Positions 1 to 7,759 of a DNA stretch of 43,167 bases are shown here, piece after piece; within the stretch, counting starts at the first letter, position 1; each line of letters opens with the position of its first letter. The DNA comes from Melioribacteraceae bacterium (GTDB lineage: Bacteria; Bacteroidota; Ignavibacteria; Ignavibacteriales; Melioribacteraceae): assembly GCA_021647785.1 (NCBI GenBank), contig JAKIUC010000036.1, positions 1 to 43,167 on the forward strand, written 5' to 3'. The translations under genes and the position numbers were made by a program. Under the pieces are notes generated by a model. That model saw only the letters and a program-made list of their open reading frames with translations, ran no database searches and was not told the DNA's origin.

Positions 1-1
1 A

Positions 2-1327
2 GGTAAACCAACAATTTCAACAGTAAATACTCAGGGTACACCAAAGTATTCTTATTTTGATGCTGATACAACAATTATAAACCAAACCTACCCCAAAATA
101 AATTATAGCTTTATAAGATATCACATTGGAGCAGTAGATGATATTGCAGATAGTTCACTTCAAAAATTAACAATAGCAGATATTGAAGCACCAAAAAATG
201 GAGTAGTACCCAATAACATAACAATAACAGAAGAGTTAGTAGAAACAGAAGGAGGGTTAGCCCCTGAAATAACCGGAGGATATGTAACTGGAGAAACGGA
301 TAATTCAAATTTACCAATAGAGAGAGTTATCGACTTTACAAAAATTTCGGAAGATGAAGAAAAAGAGATTTACAATGCAACACACAAATCAACAGACCAA
401 TTTGGAAACGATACAACTTATACACCTCAGAAAGTAACAGTAACAAAAACCCCAAAAGCAACAATAAAATTAGCAGGCTTAGATGATGAAGTTTTAATAA
501 ACTTTGAATATGGAATGAGTACAGACCCAATAATATTAGGGAATCTTGGGTATAATGCAATACCTACCGTAGTAGTTTCAGATACAAATTCGGCATTTAC
601 TTTAACCTTTAATGATGGTGAAAGGGAAATTATTTCTGAGCAATTTCCAGAAGTAAACTACAAATTTGAAAGGGTATTTATTGGTGCGCTTGTTTCGGGC
701 GACAATGTTGATACTGCAAAACAAAAAATTACAATAGCAGATTTAGAAAAGCCAGTAGTGCCCACATTAGAAGATATAACAATTTCAAAAGATGATTCAT
801 TACATCCAAGTGTAACCGGATACCCTGGAATAACTGACAACCATGGGGTTAAAGATACTTTATTTACTTATACACTTGTTACAAGTAGTAAAACAAAAGA
901 GGTTTATAACGCATTTGTAGAAGCAGAAGATTTTTTTGGGAACCAAGCAGAAGACTCACTCGGAAATACGAAAATTAAATACCAAATAGTAACAAGAGAC
1001 TTAACAACAGGTATTGAAGATGAAACAGAATTACCAGTTGAGTTTAGTTTATCGCAAAATTATCCAAATCCTTTTAATCCCACTACAACAATTGAATACT
1101 CTATAGCTTCTAAAACAACAAGTGAAGCGACACATACTAAAATTGTGGTTTTAGATATTCTTGGAAGGGAAGTTGCAATTCTTTTAGATGAAGTGCAATC
1201 TCCTGGTAATTATTCAATAAAATTTGATGCAAGTTCTGCCGGTGGCGGACTAACGTCTGGAATGTATTTTTATAGGATGCAGAGTGAAAGTTTTGTTGAA
1301 ACAAAAAAGCTGCTGCTTCTTAAATAG
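2..1327 (+). CDS. T9SS-secreted repeat protein, 5'-truncated
   Basis: The reading frame is open from the window edge, so the N-terminus lies outside; 441 residues are visible. It holds at least two copies of a beta-rich repeat about 187 residues long. The phrase TIADIEAP, coded from about position 170, recurs as TIADLEKP from about 731, and each copy is preceded by an aligned Y-P-x-x-N-Y segment. The last ~95 residues are a type IX secretion sorting domain starting near position 1040 (SQNYPNPFNPTTTIEY, then a LGREVA strand and the end KKLLLLK). In this family the domain directs export through the outer membrane and is then removed or anchored. The role of the repeats is unknown; a surface adhesin or structural protein is an inference. 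An internal Met at 515 is not the real start because the frame continues upstream. Confidence 0.85.
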   Translation, partial: GKPTISTVNTQGTPKYSYFDADTTIINQTYPKINYSFIRYHIGAVDDIADSSLQKLTIADIEAPKNGVVPNNITITEELVETEGGLAPEITGGYVTGETDNSNLPIERVIDFTKISEDEEKEIYNATHKSTDQFGNDTTYTPQKVTVTKTPKATIKLAGLDDEVLINFEYGMSTDPIILGNLGYNAIPTVVVSDTNSAFTLTFNDGEREIISEQFPEVNYKFERVFIGALVSGDNVDTAKQKITIADLEKPVVPTLEDITISKDDSLHPSVTGYPGITDNHGVKDTLFTYTLVTSSKTKEVYNAFVEAEDFFGNQAEDSLGNTKIKYQIVTRDLTTGIEDETELPVEFSLSQNYPNPFNPTTTIEYSIASKTTSEATHTKIVVLDILGREVAILLDEVQSPGNYSIKFDASSAGGGLTSGMYFYRMQSESFVETKKLLLLK

Positions 1328-1344
1328 TATCAAATGACACTTAT

Positions 1345-1672
1345 AAACGTACCATAATTGCCGCGGCGGACCGTGCCTACCTGTTCCGCATCTTTTTGCG
1401 GAATGGCACTTTTTGGGGGTTTGGTTGTACAGTTTACCATAATGCCGTGCCTCTGGCACTTAAAAAGAAAGCAGCAAAAAAAAAGAGAAGCCTCGTAGAG
1501 GCGAAATTATGGTAAAGAAGTGTGAAAAAGAGAAGTCGCATTCCGCAAAAAGAGACGGAACAGGTCGGGACGGCACTATGGTAAAAAAAGTGTGCAAAGC
1601 GAGAACCATAATCCGCTGCGGCGGAACGTGGCTATGGCACTAAAAAAGAAGGCAGCAAAAAAGAGAGAGTTC
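1345..1672. repeat. Island of short palindromic repeat modules
   Basis: This gene-free stretch holds a mosaic of short modules bounded by ACCATAAT or its complement ATTATGGT (about 1351, 1436, 1506, 1575 partial, 1604). Small inverted repeats lie inside: TTCCGCA/TGCGGAA (1384-1403), GTGCC/GGCAC (1447-1459), GCCTC/GAGGC (1490-1502) and TCCGC/GCGGA (1612-1625). A ~36-base direct repeat starting TGGCACT-AAAAAGAA occurs at 1454-1490 and again at 1635-1669. No coding potential is convincing. It looks like a nest of dispersed repeats, of the small non-autonomous kind. Confidence 0.7.
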
Positions 1673-1686
1673 ATAACATCTCACAT

Positions 1687-1989
1687 CTACTCTTCCGTAG
1701 TTTCTCCTACTTCTTCAACAAACTCTTCTTTAAAAACTAAATTCACTTTCCATGTTTGTTTATCAAATTTAGTTAAGTCATTACTATCAACTAATTTAGA
1801 GGCAAACTCTAAAGCAAGCATTTCGGCTTGCGGGTATTTTAGTTTAATATTTTTTTTCTCAAAAAAGAATTTAATTCCATATTGGATATCTCGTAAAAAA
1901 ATATTTGAACCAGTAAAAACGGGAAATCGTTCTGCAATATAACGGAAGAAAATTTCTTTGTTATCTAATAATTCTTGTAAGTTGTTCAT
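1687..1989 (-). CDS. Hypothetical protein, 100 aa
   Basis: I do not recognise a family. The product is a soluble, charged protein with a Glu/Thr-rich C-terminal end (EEVGETTEE) and no signal peptide or membrane segment. A good ribosome-binding site (AAGGAAC, 9-10 bases upstream of ATG at 1989) supports the start. An overlapping plus-strand frame (1592-1942) begins inside the repeat island and is less likely. It lies upstream of the repeats and downstream of a toxin-antitoxin pair on the same strand, so it may belong to a small accessory island. Confidence 0.6.
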   Translation of the reverse strand: MNNLQELLDNKEIFFRYIAERFPVFTGSNIFLRDIQYGIKFFFEKKNIKLKYPQAEMLALEFASKLVDSNDLTKFDKQTWKVNLVFKEEFVEEVGETTEE

Positions 1990-2142
1990 TTTTTAAGTTC
2001 CTTAATTTAAACTATGTAAATCTGCTAACCTTGTCCGAAGGACTCACTTAGAGAAGGTCATCAATATTTGATATACTTTGGAAATTAGTTCTTGTGAAAA
2101 TAATATGCTCTATAATATGGTTTGACCTTCAAGGTTTAATTA

Positions 2143-2445
2143 TTAATTAACAATACTCTTTAATTTTGCTGGATTTTGCTTGTTATTCCAAAAGTAAATA
2201 ATTTCAATTCTATCACTCTTTTCTCTGTATATTAGACTTATAGTTTTGTTGATAGGTGCTTTGTTAATGTTAAGTGAATAATCTTTTGCATACATTTGAG
2301 GGAAATCTGAAATGTTCTTAATTACGGATGCTGTATTTTTAATGAAATTATCACTCTCTTTTTTAGCATATTCCGATTCTAAATAGGTAATAGAATTTTC
2401 AAAGGTAATAAGTGCTTTTGTAGTCCAAACAATTCTTTTAATCAT
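2143..2445 (-). CDS. ParE/RelE-family toxin
   Basis: A 100-residue protein with the size and pattern of RelE/ParE superfamily toxins: an N-terminal I-x-W-T-x-x-A strand-helix, a central helix with SDFPQM-like spacing, and the C-terminal strands ISLIYREKSDRIEIIYFW with the usual final Asn-rich tail. Family members inhibit translation by mRNA cleavage (RelE) or poison gyrase (ParE); which applies cannot be told here. Its start overlaps the end of the upstream antitoxin gene by eight bases, the standard layout for a co-translated toxin-antitoxin pair. Confidence 0.8.
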   Translation of the reverse strand: MIKRIVWTTKALITFENSITYLESEYAKKESDNFIKNTASVIKNISDFPQMYAKDYSLNINKAPINKTISLIYREKSDRIEIIYFWNNKQNPAKLKSIVN

Positions 2446-2668
2446 TTGCTAATAGCTTGTATTTTCTCACAATTTCAGAATGCTCAATTACTTCACCTCT
2501 ATCAATTTGAGCAATAGCCTCATTTATATCATCTTTAACGCTATCTGGTAAATCTGCGAACCAATTTGAGCCATCAGTTCTTATTCTATCAATCTGATTA
2601 ATTATATCTTCATCATTAATTTGAGTAATCCAATTGATAAGTCCTATTTTTCTTGTTTCTAAATTCAT
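2438..2668 (-). CDS. Antitoxin of the ParE/RelE-type pair
   Basis: A 76-residue acidic protein. The central part (WFADLPDSVKDDINEAIAQIDRGEVIEH) resembles the short antitoxins that sit before ParE-type toxins, in which a helix followed by D-x-G-E-x-x-x-H wraps the toxin. The N-terminal ~30 residues (LINWITQINDEDIINQI) match the extended form common in Bacteroidota. It precedes and overlaps the toxin gene. Autorepression by the complex is usual for such pairs; no operator could be picked out. Confidence 0.75.
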   Translation of the reverse strand: MNLETRKIGLINWITQINDEDIINQIDRIRTDGSNWFADLPDSVKDDINEAIAQIDRGEVIEHSEIVRKYKLLAND

Positions 2669-2728
2669 ATTCTAATTTAAGATATTGATAGATGAAAAGC
2701 AAAAATTCAGCTAGTTACAATTTCTCTG

Positions 2729-2762
2729 AAACCTACCAACGGATTTATCCGTTGGTAGGTTT
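2729..2762. repeat. Perfect 15-bp hairpin
   Basis: AAACCTACCAACGGA pairs perfectly with TCCGTTGGTAGGTTT across a four-base loop (TTTA). It lies between the end of the nuo operon and the antitoxin gene. There is no T-run on either strand, so it is not a classic intrinsic terminator, though it could stabilise the 3' end of the nuo transcript. Confidence 0.7.
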
Positions 2763-2847
2763 TAAACCCTAAAGTTCACAGGTTTATGCTACAAACAAAT
2801 GGTATGAAAACCAGTAAACTGGTTAAATATAATTATGCTTGCTTTGT

Positions 2848-2867
2848 CCAACGACTGAAGTCGTTGG
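2848..2867. repeat. CCAACGACT palindrome downstream of nuoN
   Basis: CCAACGACT-GA-AGTCGTTGG forms a 9-bp inverted repeat about 20 bases beyond the nuoN stop codon. It shares the CCAACG/CGTTGG core with the larger hairpin 80 bases away, which suggests a dispersed repeat family rather than two unrelated terminators. It may still mark the 3' end of the nuo message; no T-run follows. Confidence 0.55.
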
Positions 2868-2885
2868 TTAATACAATTTATAGTT

Positions 2886-4388
2886 CTAAAAAAACTTAAC
2901 GCTGTTTTTTACAAATTCGTAAATACTTGTAGAGAAAATTCCAAAATAAATTATTAGTATTGCGAGAACTAAAACTATTGTTGTGTCAATTTTACTAACT
3001 TTTATTGTTAGAGTGCTTTCGTCAACTTTGTGGAAGTACATATGTTTTAGAATGCGAGAATAGTAGTAAACAGATATAACAACATTAAGTAGTGCAATAA
3101 TTAAAACTGACATTAGATTAGCATCAATTACAGCAATAAATAAGTTTAGTTTTGCAATAAATCCGAATGTTGGTGGAATTCCGGCAAGTGAAACTAAAAA
3201 TATAGTTAATGGAACTGCAAGTAGGGGAGTTGTAAACCCTATTCCGTTTATGTCATCTATCGATTCAGAACCACTTCTATCTGAAATTAACATAACAACG
3301 TAGAATGCTCCCAAATTCATTATTAGGTATGCTAATAAGTACATCATCATTGCAAATATACCAGTATCGGATAGCACAACAAGACCAAGTAAGAGATAAC
3401 CGGCATGAGCAATTGAACTATAAGCAAAAAGACGTTTTAGATTTTTTTGCCACAGTGCAGTTAAATTTCCGAGTGTCATTGTAAATAATGAAATTACAAT
3501 TAAAAGTGTCTGCCAATCGAAGAGTGAGAACAGAACCCAAAAACCATTAGAATCAACAGAGCCTACAAAGGTTGTGCGAACAAACCTAACTAACAATGCT
3601 AATGCAGCAGCTTTACTTGCAACCGAAAGATAAGCAGTAATGGGAAGTGGTGAGCCTTCGTAAACATCTGGTGTCCAAAAGTGAAAGGGAACAGCAGATA
3701 TTTTGAAACCCAATCCTACAAAAATTAAAATTACTGAAAAAGAGAGAGTATATAAATTTATTTGTGTGGTTTGTAAAGCAGTACTTATTTCATAAAGATT
3801 TGTAACACCAGTTAAGCCATATAAAATTGAAATACCAAACAACATCATTCCGGAAGCTGCTGAACCGTAAATAATATATTTAAGTGATGCTTCACTATTT
3901 CTATCTCTAAGTTTGGTAAATCCTGCAAGGACATAAGATGCTAATGATAGTAGCTCCACAGCAAGATAAATCAAAATTAAATCAATTGCCGAAACCATTA
4001 ATAGCATTCCAAGCAGCATTCCATACATTAAGGCATAATACTCGCCAGAACGCTTGTAGATATCTTTAATCTCTTTTGATGACATTGAAAAGAAAACAAC
4101 AATAATAGAAGCAATAATTATTACTAATTTGAAGTAACTTGAGAATGGATCAATGGCAACCATTCCACCAGAATTAACAGAAGTTACTGCAAATGCTGAG
4201 GCGGTTAATCCCATATTAGCAACAACAAAATATCCGGTAACAACTAATCCTAAAAGAGCTATATAAGGTATTAGTTTTTTATCTTCACTAAATATTAGGT
4301 CGTAACTAACAATTATCAGGAGAAAAAGAGAAACGGAAATCTCTGGTAATATATTACTTAAACTTAAATGTAAACTTGTAAAATCCAT
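2886..4388 (-). CDS. nuoN: NADH-quinone oxidoreductase subunit N
   Basis: A 500-residue, highly hydrophobic antiporter-like subunit of respiratory complex I, which forms part of the proton-translocating membrane arm. The proton-antiporter domain is clear from FHFWTPDVYEGSPLPITAYL and the following SVASKAAAL helix, with further motifs AYSSIAHAGYLLLG and the conserved Glu helix (IYLAVELLSLASYVL). Length is normal for the family. It is the last gene of the operon, 29 bases after nuoM. Confidence 0.95.
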   Translation of the reverse strand: MDFTSLHLSLSNILPEISVSLFLLIIVSYDLIFSEDKKLIPYIALLGLVVTGYFVVANMGLTASAFAVTSVNSGGMVAIDPFSSYFKLVIIIASIIVVFFSMSSKEIKDIYKRSGEYYALMYGMLLGMLLMVSAIDLILIYLAVELLSLASYVLAGFTKLRDRNSEASLKYIIYGSAASGMMLFGISILYGLTGVTNLYEISTALQTTQINLYTLSFSVILIFVGLGFKISAVPFHFWTPDVYEGSPLPITAYLSVASKAAALALLVRFVRTTFVGSVDSNGFWVLFSLFDWQTLLIVISLFTMTLGNLTALWQKNLKRLFAYSSIAHAGYLLLGLVVLSDTGIFAMMMYLLAYLIMNLGAFYVVMLISDRSGSESIDDINGIGFTTPLLAVPLTIFLVSLAGIPPTFGFIAKLNLFIAVIDANLMSVLIIALLNVVISVYYYSRILKHMYFHKVDESTLTIKVSKIDTTIVLVLAILIIYFGIFSTSIYEFVKNSVKFF

Positions 4389-4417
4389 ATTTGGTCATCT
4401 ATTTTATAATCTTAAAT

Positions 4418-5998
4418 TTAATTTAATGTAGTTGCAAGAAACTCAACTAAACTATTTACAGAAGTAGTCATAATATCTAAAACAATAGAAGGGAAGATAC
4501 CAAGCACCACAGTAATAATTGCTAACGGAACTAACATTGCGAGTTCTCGTTTATCAAGGTCTTTCAAGTTTTTCCATTTATCCGGAAGTTCTCCAAGATA
4601 GACACGCTGTAAAGTCCAAAGCATATAACCAGCACCGAGTAAAATACCAAGCATACCAATAATTGTTAGTGTTCTTATCGATTCAACTCCGAAAGCACCA
4701 ACAAAAACAAGTGCTTCAGAAACCCAGCCGCTTAAACCCGGAAGACCAATAGCTGCAAAGAAAGCTACAGTTACAAATCCTGTATAAACAGGCATTTGGT
4801 TAGCAAGCCCACCAAAATCGTTTAAGCCTCGTGTATGTGCTCTATCGTAAATTACACCAACAATAAGGAATAGCATTGCAGTAATTGTTCCGTGATTAAA
4901 CATTTGGAATATTGCTCCATTCAAACCAGTAGATGAAAGGGAAGCCATACCAAGTAAAACATAACCCATGTGGGAAATTGATGAATAAGCAATAAGTTTT
5001 TTGAAATCTTTTTGTGCCATTGCAGCGAGTGCACCATATACAATATTAATAACCCCAAAGAGACCGATATACCACATTAGCTCACGTGTAATATCAGGAA
5101 AAATTGGGAAACTAATTCTTAAAATTCCATAAGTCCCAAGTTTCAAAAGTACGCCAGCAAGTACAACCGAGATTGGTGTTGGTGCTTCAACGTGGGCATC
5201 TGGCAGCCAAGTATGGAAAGGGAACATCGGTATTTTTACCGCAAATGCAGCAAACAAGCCAATGTATGCAAGCATTCTCCAATTTTCCGGATTTGAAGCA
5301 GAAAGAATTCCATCAGCAAGATAATTTGATTGATCCATCAAAGCGAGCAAATTAAAAGTATATGCTCTTGTTCCATCGGCTAATAATTCTGTGGCACTAA
5401 AGTATAAGCCAATCATTGTAATTAGCATAAAAATACCACCAAGCATTGTGTAGATAAAGAACTTGATAGCAGCATACTCTTTACGAGGACCACCCCAAAT
5501 ACCAATTAAGAAATACATTGGCAGTAACATAACTTCCCAGAATACAAAGAAAAGGAAGAAATCTAATGAAACAAAAACACCCATTGTAGCAGCATTAAGC
5601 AGCAAATACATTGCAAAAAAACCTTTTGGCGATTTCTTAATAGTCCAAGCAGAAAGAGTAGCAATAAAGAAAACAATTGTTGAAAGGAGTATAAGCGGGG
5701 CACTTAAACCATCAACTCCAAGGAAGTAATCAATTTTCACAGTTCCGAGGAAGGCTACGTTTTGAATTTCAATCCAGCGGACTTTCTCGATAAATTGGAA
5801 AGAACTGGCTTCAAATATTCCACCCGCAGAATAATCAAAATTTAGCATCATAACTGCTGCTAAAACTAACTGAAGTGCTGTAACACCAAGCGTAGTATAT
5901 CGCACATTATTATCAGCATTTTTTGGTAACAACAGCACAACTATCATTCCTACAATTGGAATGAAAATGAGAAGTGTTAATAATGGAAATCCTTGCAT
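4418..5998 (-). CDS. nuoM: NADH-quinone oxidoreductase subunit M
   Basis: A 526-residue antiporter-like membrane subunit of complex I. Signature segments are FFVFWEVMLLPMYFLIG (essential Glu helix), FPFHTWLPDAHVEAPTPISV and the AYSSISHMGYVLLG helix with the following FNHG. It begins 31 bases after the embedded nuclease-like gene, with its own ribosome-binding site (AAGGA), which explains how it is translated despite the insertion upstream. Length is typical and no defect is seen. Confidence 0.95.
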   Translation of the reverse strand: MQGFPLLTLLIFIPIVGMIVVLLLPKNADNNVRYTTLGVTALQLVLAAVMMLNFDYSAGGIFEASSFQFIEKVRWIEIQNVAFLGTVKIDYFLGVDGLSAPLILLSTIVFFIATLSAWTIKKSPKGFFAMYLLLNAATMGVFVSLDFFLFFVFWEVMLLPMYFLIGIWGGPRKEYAAIKFFIYTMLGGIFMLITMIGLYFSATELLADGTRAYTFNLLALMDQSNYLADGILSASNPENWRMLAYIGLFAAFAVKIPMFPFHTWLPDAHVEAPTPISVVLAGVLLKLGTYGILRISFPIFPDITRELMWYIGLFGVINIVYGALAAMAQKDFKKLIAYSSISHMGYVLLGMASLSSTGLNGAIFQMFNHGTITAMLFLIVGVIYDRAHTRGLNDFGGLANQMPVYTGFVTVAFFAAIGLPGLSGWVSEALVFVGAFGVESIRTLTIIGMLGILLGAGYMLWTLQRVYLGELPDKWKNLKDLDKRELAMLVPLAIITVVLGIFPSIVLDIMTTSVNSLVEFLATTLN

Positions 5999-6029
5999 AA
6001 TATAATTAATCCTTACTTTTAAATATCTT

Positions 6030-6530
6030 TTATTTTATAACAATTTCTGTTTGAGCATCTATTCTAAAACTTGTTTCTTGAAAAAACCTTTTTCCTAATT
6101 CATTATTTATGATTGTAAAATTTGGATGCTTTTTATTACAAGCATACGCTTTCTTATATTTAAATTCATCAATATCGTGGTTCTTGTTTAGCAATTTAAT
6201 TGTATTTTCTAATTGCTCTTTCGCTTCTTTGAACCAGCCTCCAGTTCTTCGTTTTTTTAATTCAACAAGATAAATACTTTTTCCAAAAGTTAACATTCCA
6301 TCACAAGAACTTTCTTTATCTTTTGTTCCTTCTTTCAGAATTTCAATACAATTATCAATTGCTGTAAATGTAACTTCTATACAATTATTGTTTTTAACCT
6401 TAGCAATCCATTTATTTACATCGCTAATATCAGTATATGCTTTTCTTCCAATTTGGTCATCACAAATACCAAATAAACTATCTTTCCGAGCAGATTCTTT
6501 ACAACTTGTATTAAAGAAATCTACATTCAT
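6030..6530 (-). CDS. Putative PD-(D/E)XK nuclease-like partner of the ATPase
   Basis: A 166-residue soluble protein without a signal peptide. Residues 75-92 read SCDGMLTFGKSIYLVELK, giving an Asp77, Glu90-x-Lys92 arrangement followed by a helix with Gln106 (AKEQLENTI). This is the D...(D/E)xK...Q layout of the PD-(D/E)XK nuclease fold; two basic residues (KKRR) follow the site. The call is inference from the motif and a fold search is needed. Its ATG overlaps the stop of the ATPase gene (ATGA), so the two are translationally coupled. With nuoL and nuoM on either side it has no obvious respiratory role. A two-gene ATPase-nuclease defence module is the likeliest reading. Confidence 0.6.
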   Translation of the reverse strand: MNVDFFNTSCKESARKDSLFGICDDQIGRKAYTDISDVNKWIAKVKNNNCIEVTFTAIDNCIEILKEGTKDKESSCDGMLTFGKSIYLVELKKRRTGGWFKEAKEQLENTIKLLNKNHDIDEFKYKKAYACNKKHPNFTIINNELGKRFFQETSFRIDAQTEIVIK

Positions 6531-7750
6531 AATTCTTGTTCAATTTCCAATAACGAATCAAACATACTATTACCATCAGCCAATGATTTATTAAGAAAAT
6601 TTTCATCTGATGGAATTCCTTCGTAATCTTTCAATTTTGCGATTGATCCGGTTCTTTCATCAAATTGATAAACAGAAATATCATTTGAGTCAATAATAGA
6701 TTTGTCAGGTACAATATCAAATAATTCTTTTTGTAAAGAATCATTTGAGTTAATTTTCTCCTTTAAATATCCCGCTTGAATTGCAACACTTAAATAATTA
6801 ACAATGTAAGGACTATGGGTTGTCATTATTAGTTTATTACCTACATTCAAGTTATTAAATTCGAATAAACTTTTTAGCAATTGCCATTGCGAACTGGGGA
6901 ACAAGTTTAGTTCTGGTTCTTCAACAATATTTATAAAAGCAGTTTTATTGAACTTTGAAGATAACGCAGAAATGGCTAATCTTTTTTGCTCATCTGTTAA
7001 ACTATCATTTGACCAAACTTCTTTAGCGCCTTTTTTGAAACGATTCATTTCTTCAATGCTCATAGACTCTTTGTTCTGGCTTTGATTTTCTACAGATTCT
7101 GATAAATAATTTGAAACAAGATACAAAGGAACAAGAGATTGAAATCCACTTGATGCTTCTGTAATATCTATTTTGCAATCCTCTGTTTTAATTTTTAAAA
7201 TATCTTTTGATGTGTCATATTCTATATCAGTATCATTAATTGGTAAGGTTATTACCTCTGTCATAGATTTTTTTGCATTATCAAATTCATTTAAAAACTC
7301 TTTTAATGAAGCTGATTTCAATTTTAAATCTTCTGGACTTTTAACGTGAAAAATAAAATTTCTTTCAGCAGGCACATACATTATTTGAGGAAGAGCATAA
7401 TTTTTATTTTTTATTTCTTTAACCGATAACTTTTTGTTTTCATATTTAAAATTGTACGCATCACCGTGATATTCAATTATAGTACTATCAGATAAATAAT
7501 TTTCTAAGCGATGATAATTTAAAAATGTATTTTTAAGTCTATTTTCCGCTCCTAACCACTTTTCTGTAATATCACCTCTAACAAGTGCTTTTTCAATCCA
7601 AATAAAAGTTGATATTAACTTAGCAACCGTGCTTTTTCCTGAACCCTGATTTCCAATAAAAAGAGTAACTTTTTTAATATCTAACCAGCCATCATTTTCT
7701 TGATAACCGCTTTTAATAGGTCCGAAATATTTTATTTTTATTTTACTCAT
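6527..7750 (-). CDS. SMC/OLD-like AAA family ATPase
   Basis: A 407-residue ABC-class ATPase of the AAA_15/AAA_21 (OLD- and RecF-like) group. Walker A is GNQGSGKST (33-41), a conserved YVPAER block is at 125-130, the signature-like segment ASSGFQSLVPL begins at 199, Walker B is FINIVEEPE (272-280) and the switch histidine is in TTHSPY (310-315). The middle insert (about 205-265) is highly charged. No TOPRIM or other nuclease domain is fused; the next gene may supply it. It begins nine bases after the nuoL stop with no clear ribosome-binding site, so translation probably relies on re-initiation from nuoL. Related ATPases form the sensor half of phage-defence pairs such as PARIS and Septu. Membership of a named system is not shown. 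Confidence 0.8.
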   Translation of the reverse strand: MSKIKIKYFGPIKSGYQENDGWLDIKKVTLFIGNQGSGKSTVAKLISTFIWIEKALVRGDITEKWLGAENRLKNTFLNYHRLENYLSDSTIIEYHGDAYNFKYENKKLSVKEIKNKNYALPQIMYVPAERNFIFHVKSPEDLKLKSASLKEFLNEFDNAKKSMTEVITLPINDTDIEYDTSKDILKIKTEDCKIDITEASSGFQSLVPLYLVSNYLSESVENQSQNKESMSIEEMNRFKKGAKEVWSNDSLTDEQKRLAISALSSKFNKTAFINIVEEPELNLFPSSQWQLLKSLFEFNNLNVGNKLIMTTHSPYIVNYLSVAIQAGYLKEKINSNDSLQKELFDIVPDKSIIDSNDISVYQFDERTGSIAKLKDYEGIPSDENFLNKSLADGNSMFDSLLEIEQEL

Positions 7751-7759
7751 TATCTATAA

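Noticed and set aside
1345-1672. CRISPR array
   Set aside because: Modules vary in length and sequence, there are no regular spacers and no cas genes are nearby.
1592-1942. Plus-strand open frame of 116 codons
   Set aside because: It begins inside the repeat island and overlaps the minus-strand gene at 1687-1989, which has a better ribosome-binding site.
2729-2867. Two hairpins as intrinsic terminators of nuo
   Set aside because: Neither is followed by a T-run on the strand concerned; described as repeats instead.
6527-7750. Gabija GajA or a full OLD nuclease
   Set aside because: There is no C-terminal TOPRIM domain and no UvrD-like helicase gene beside it.
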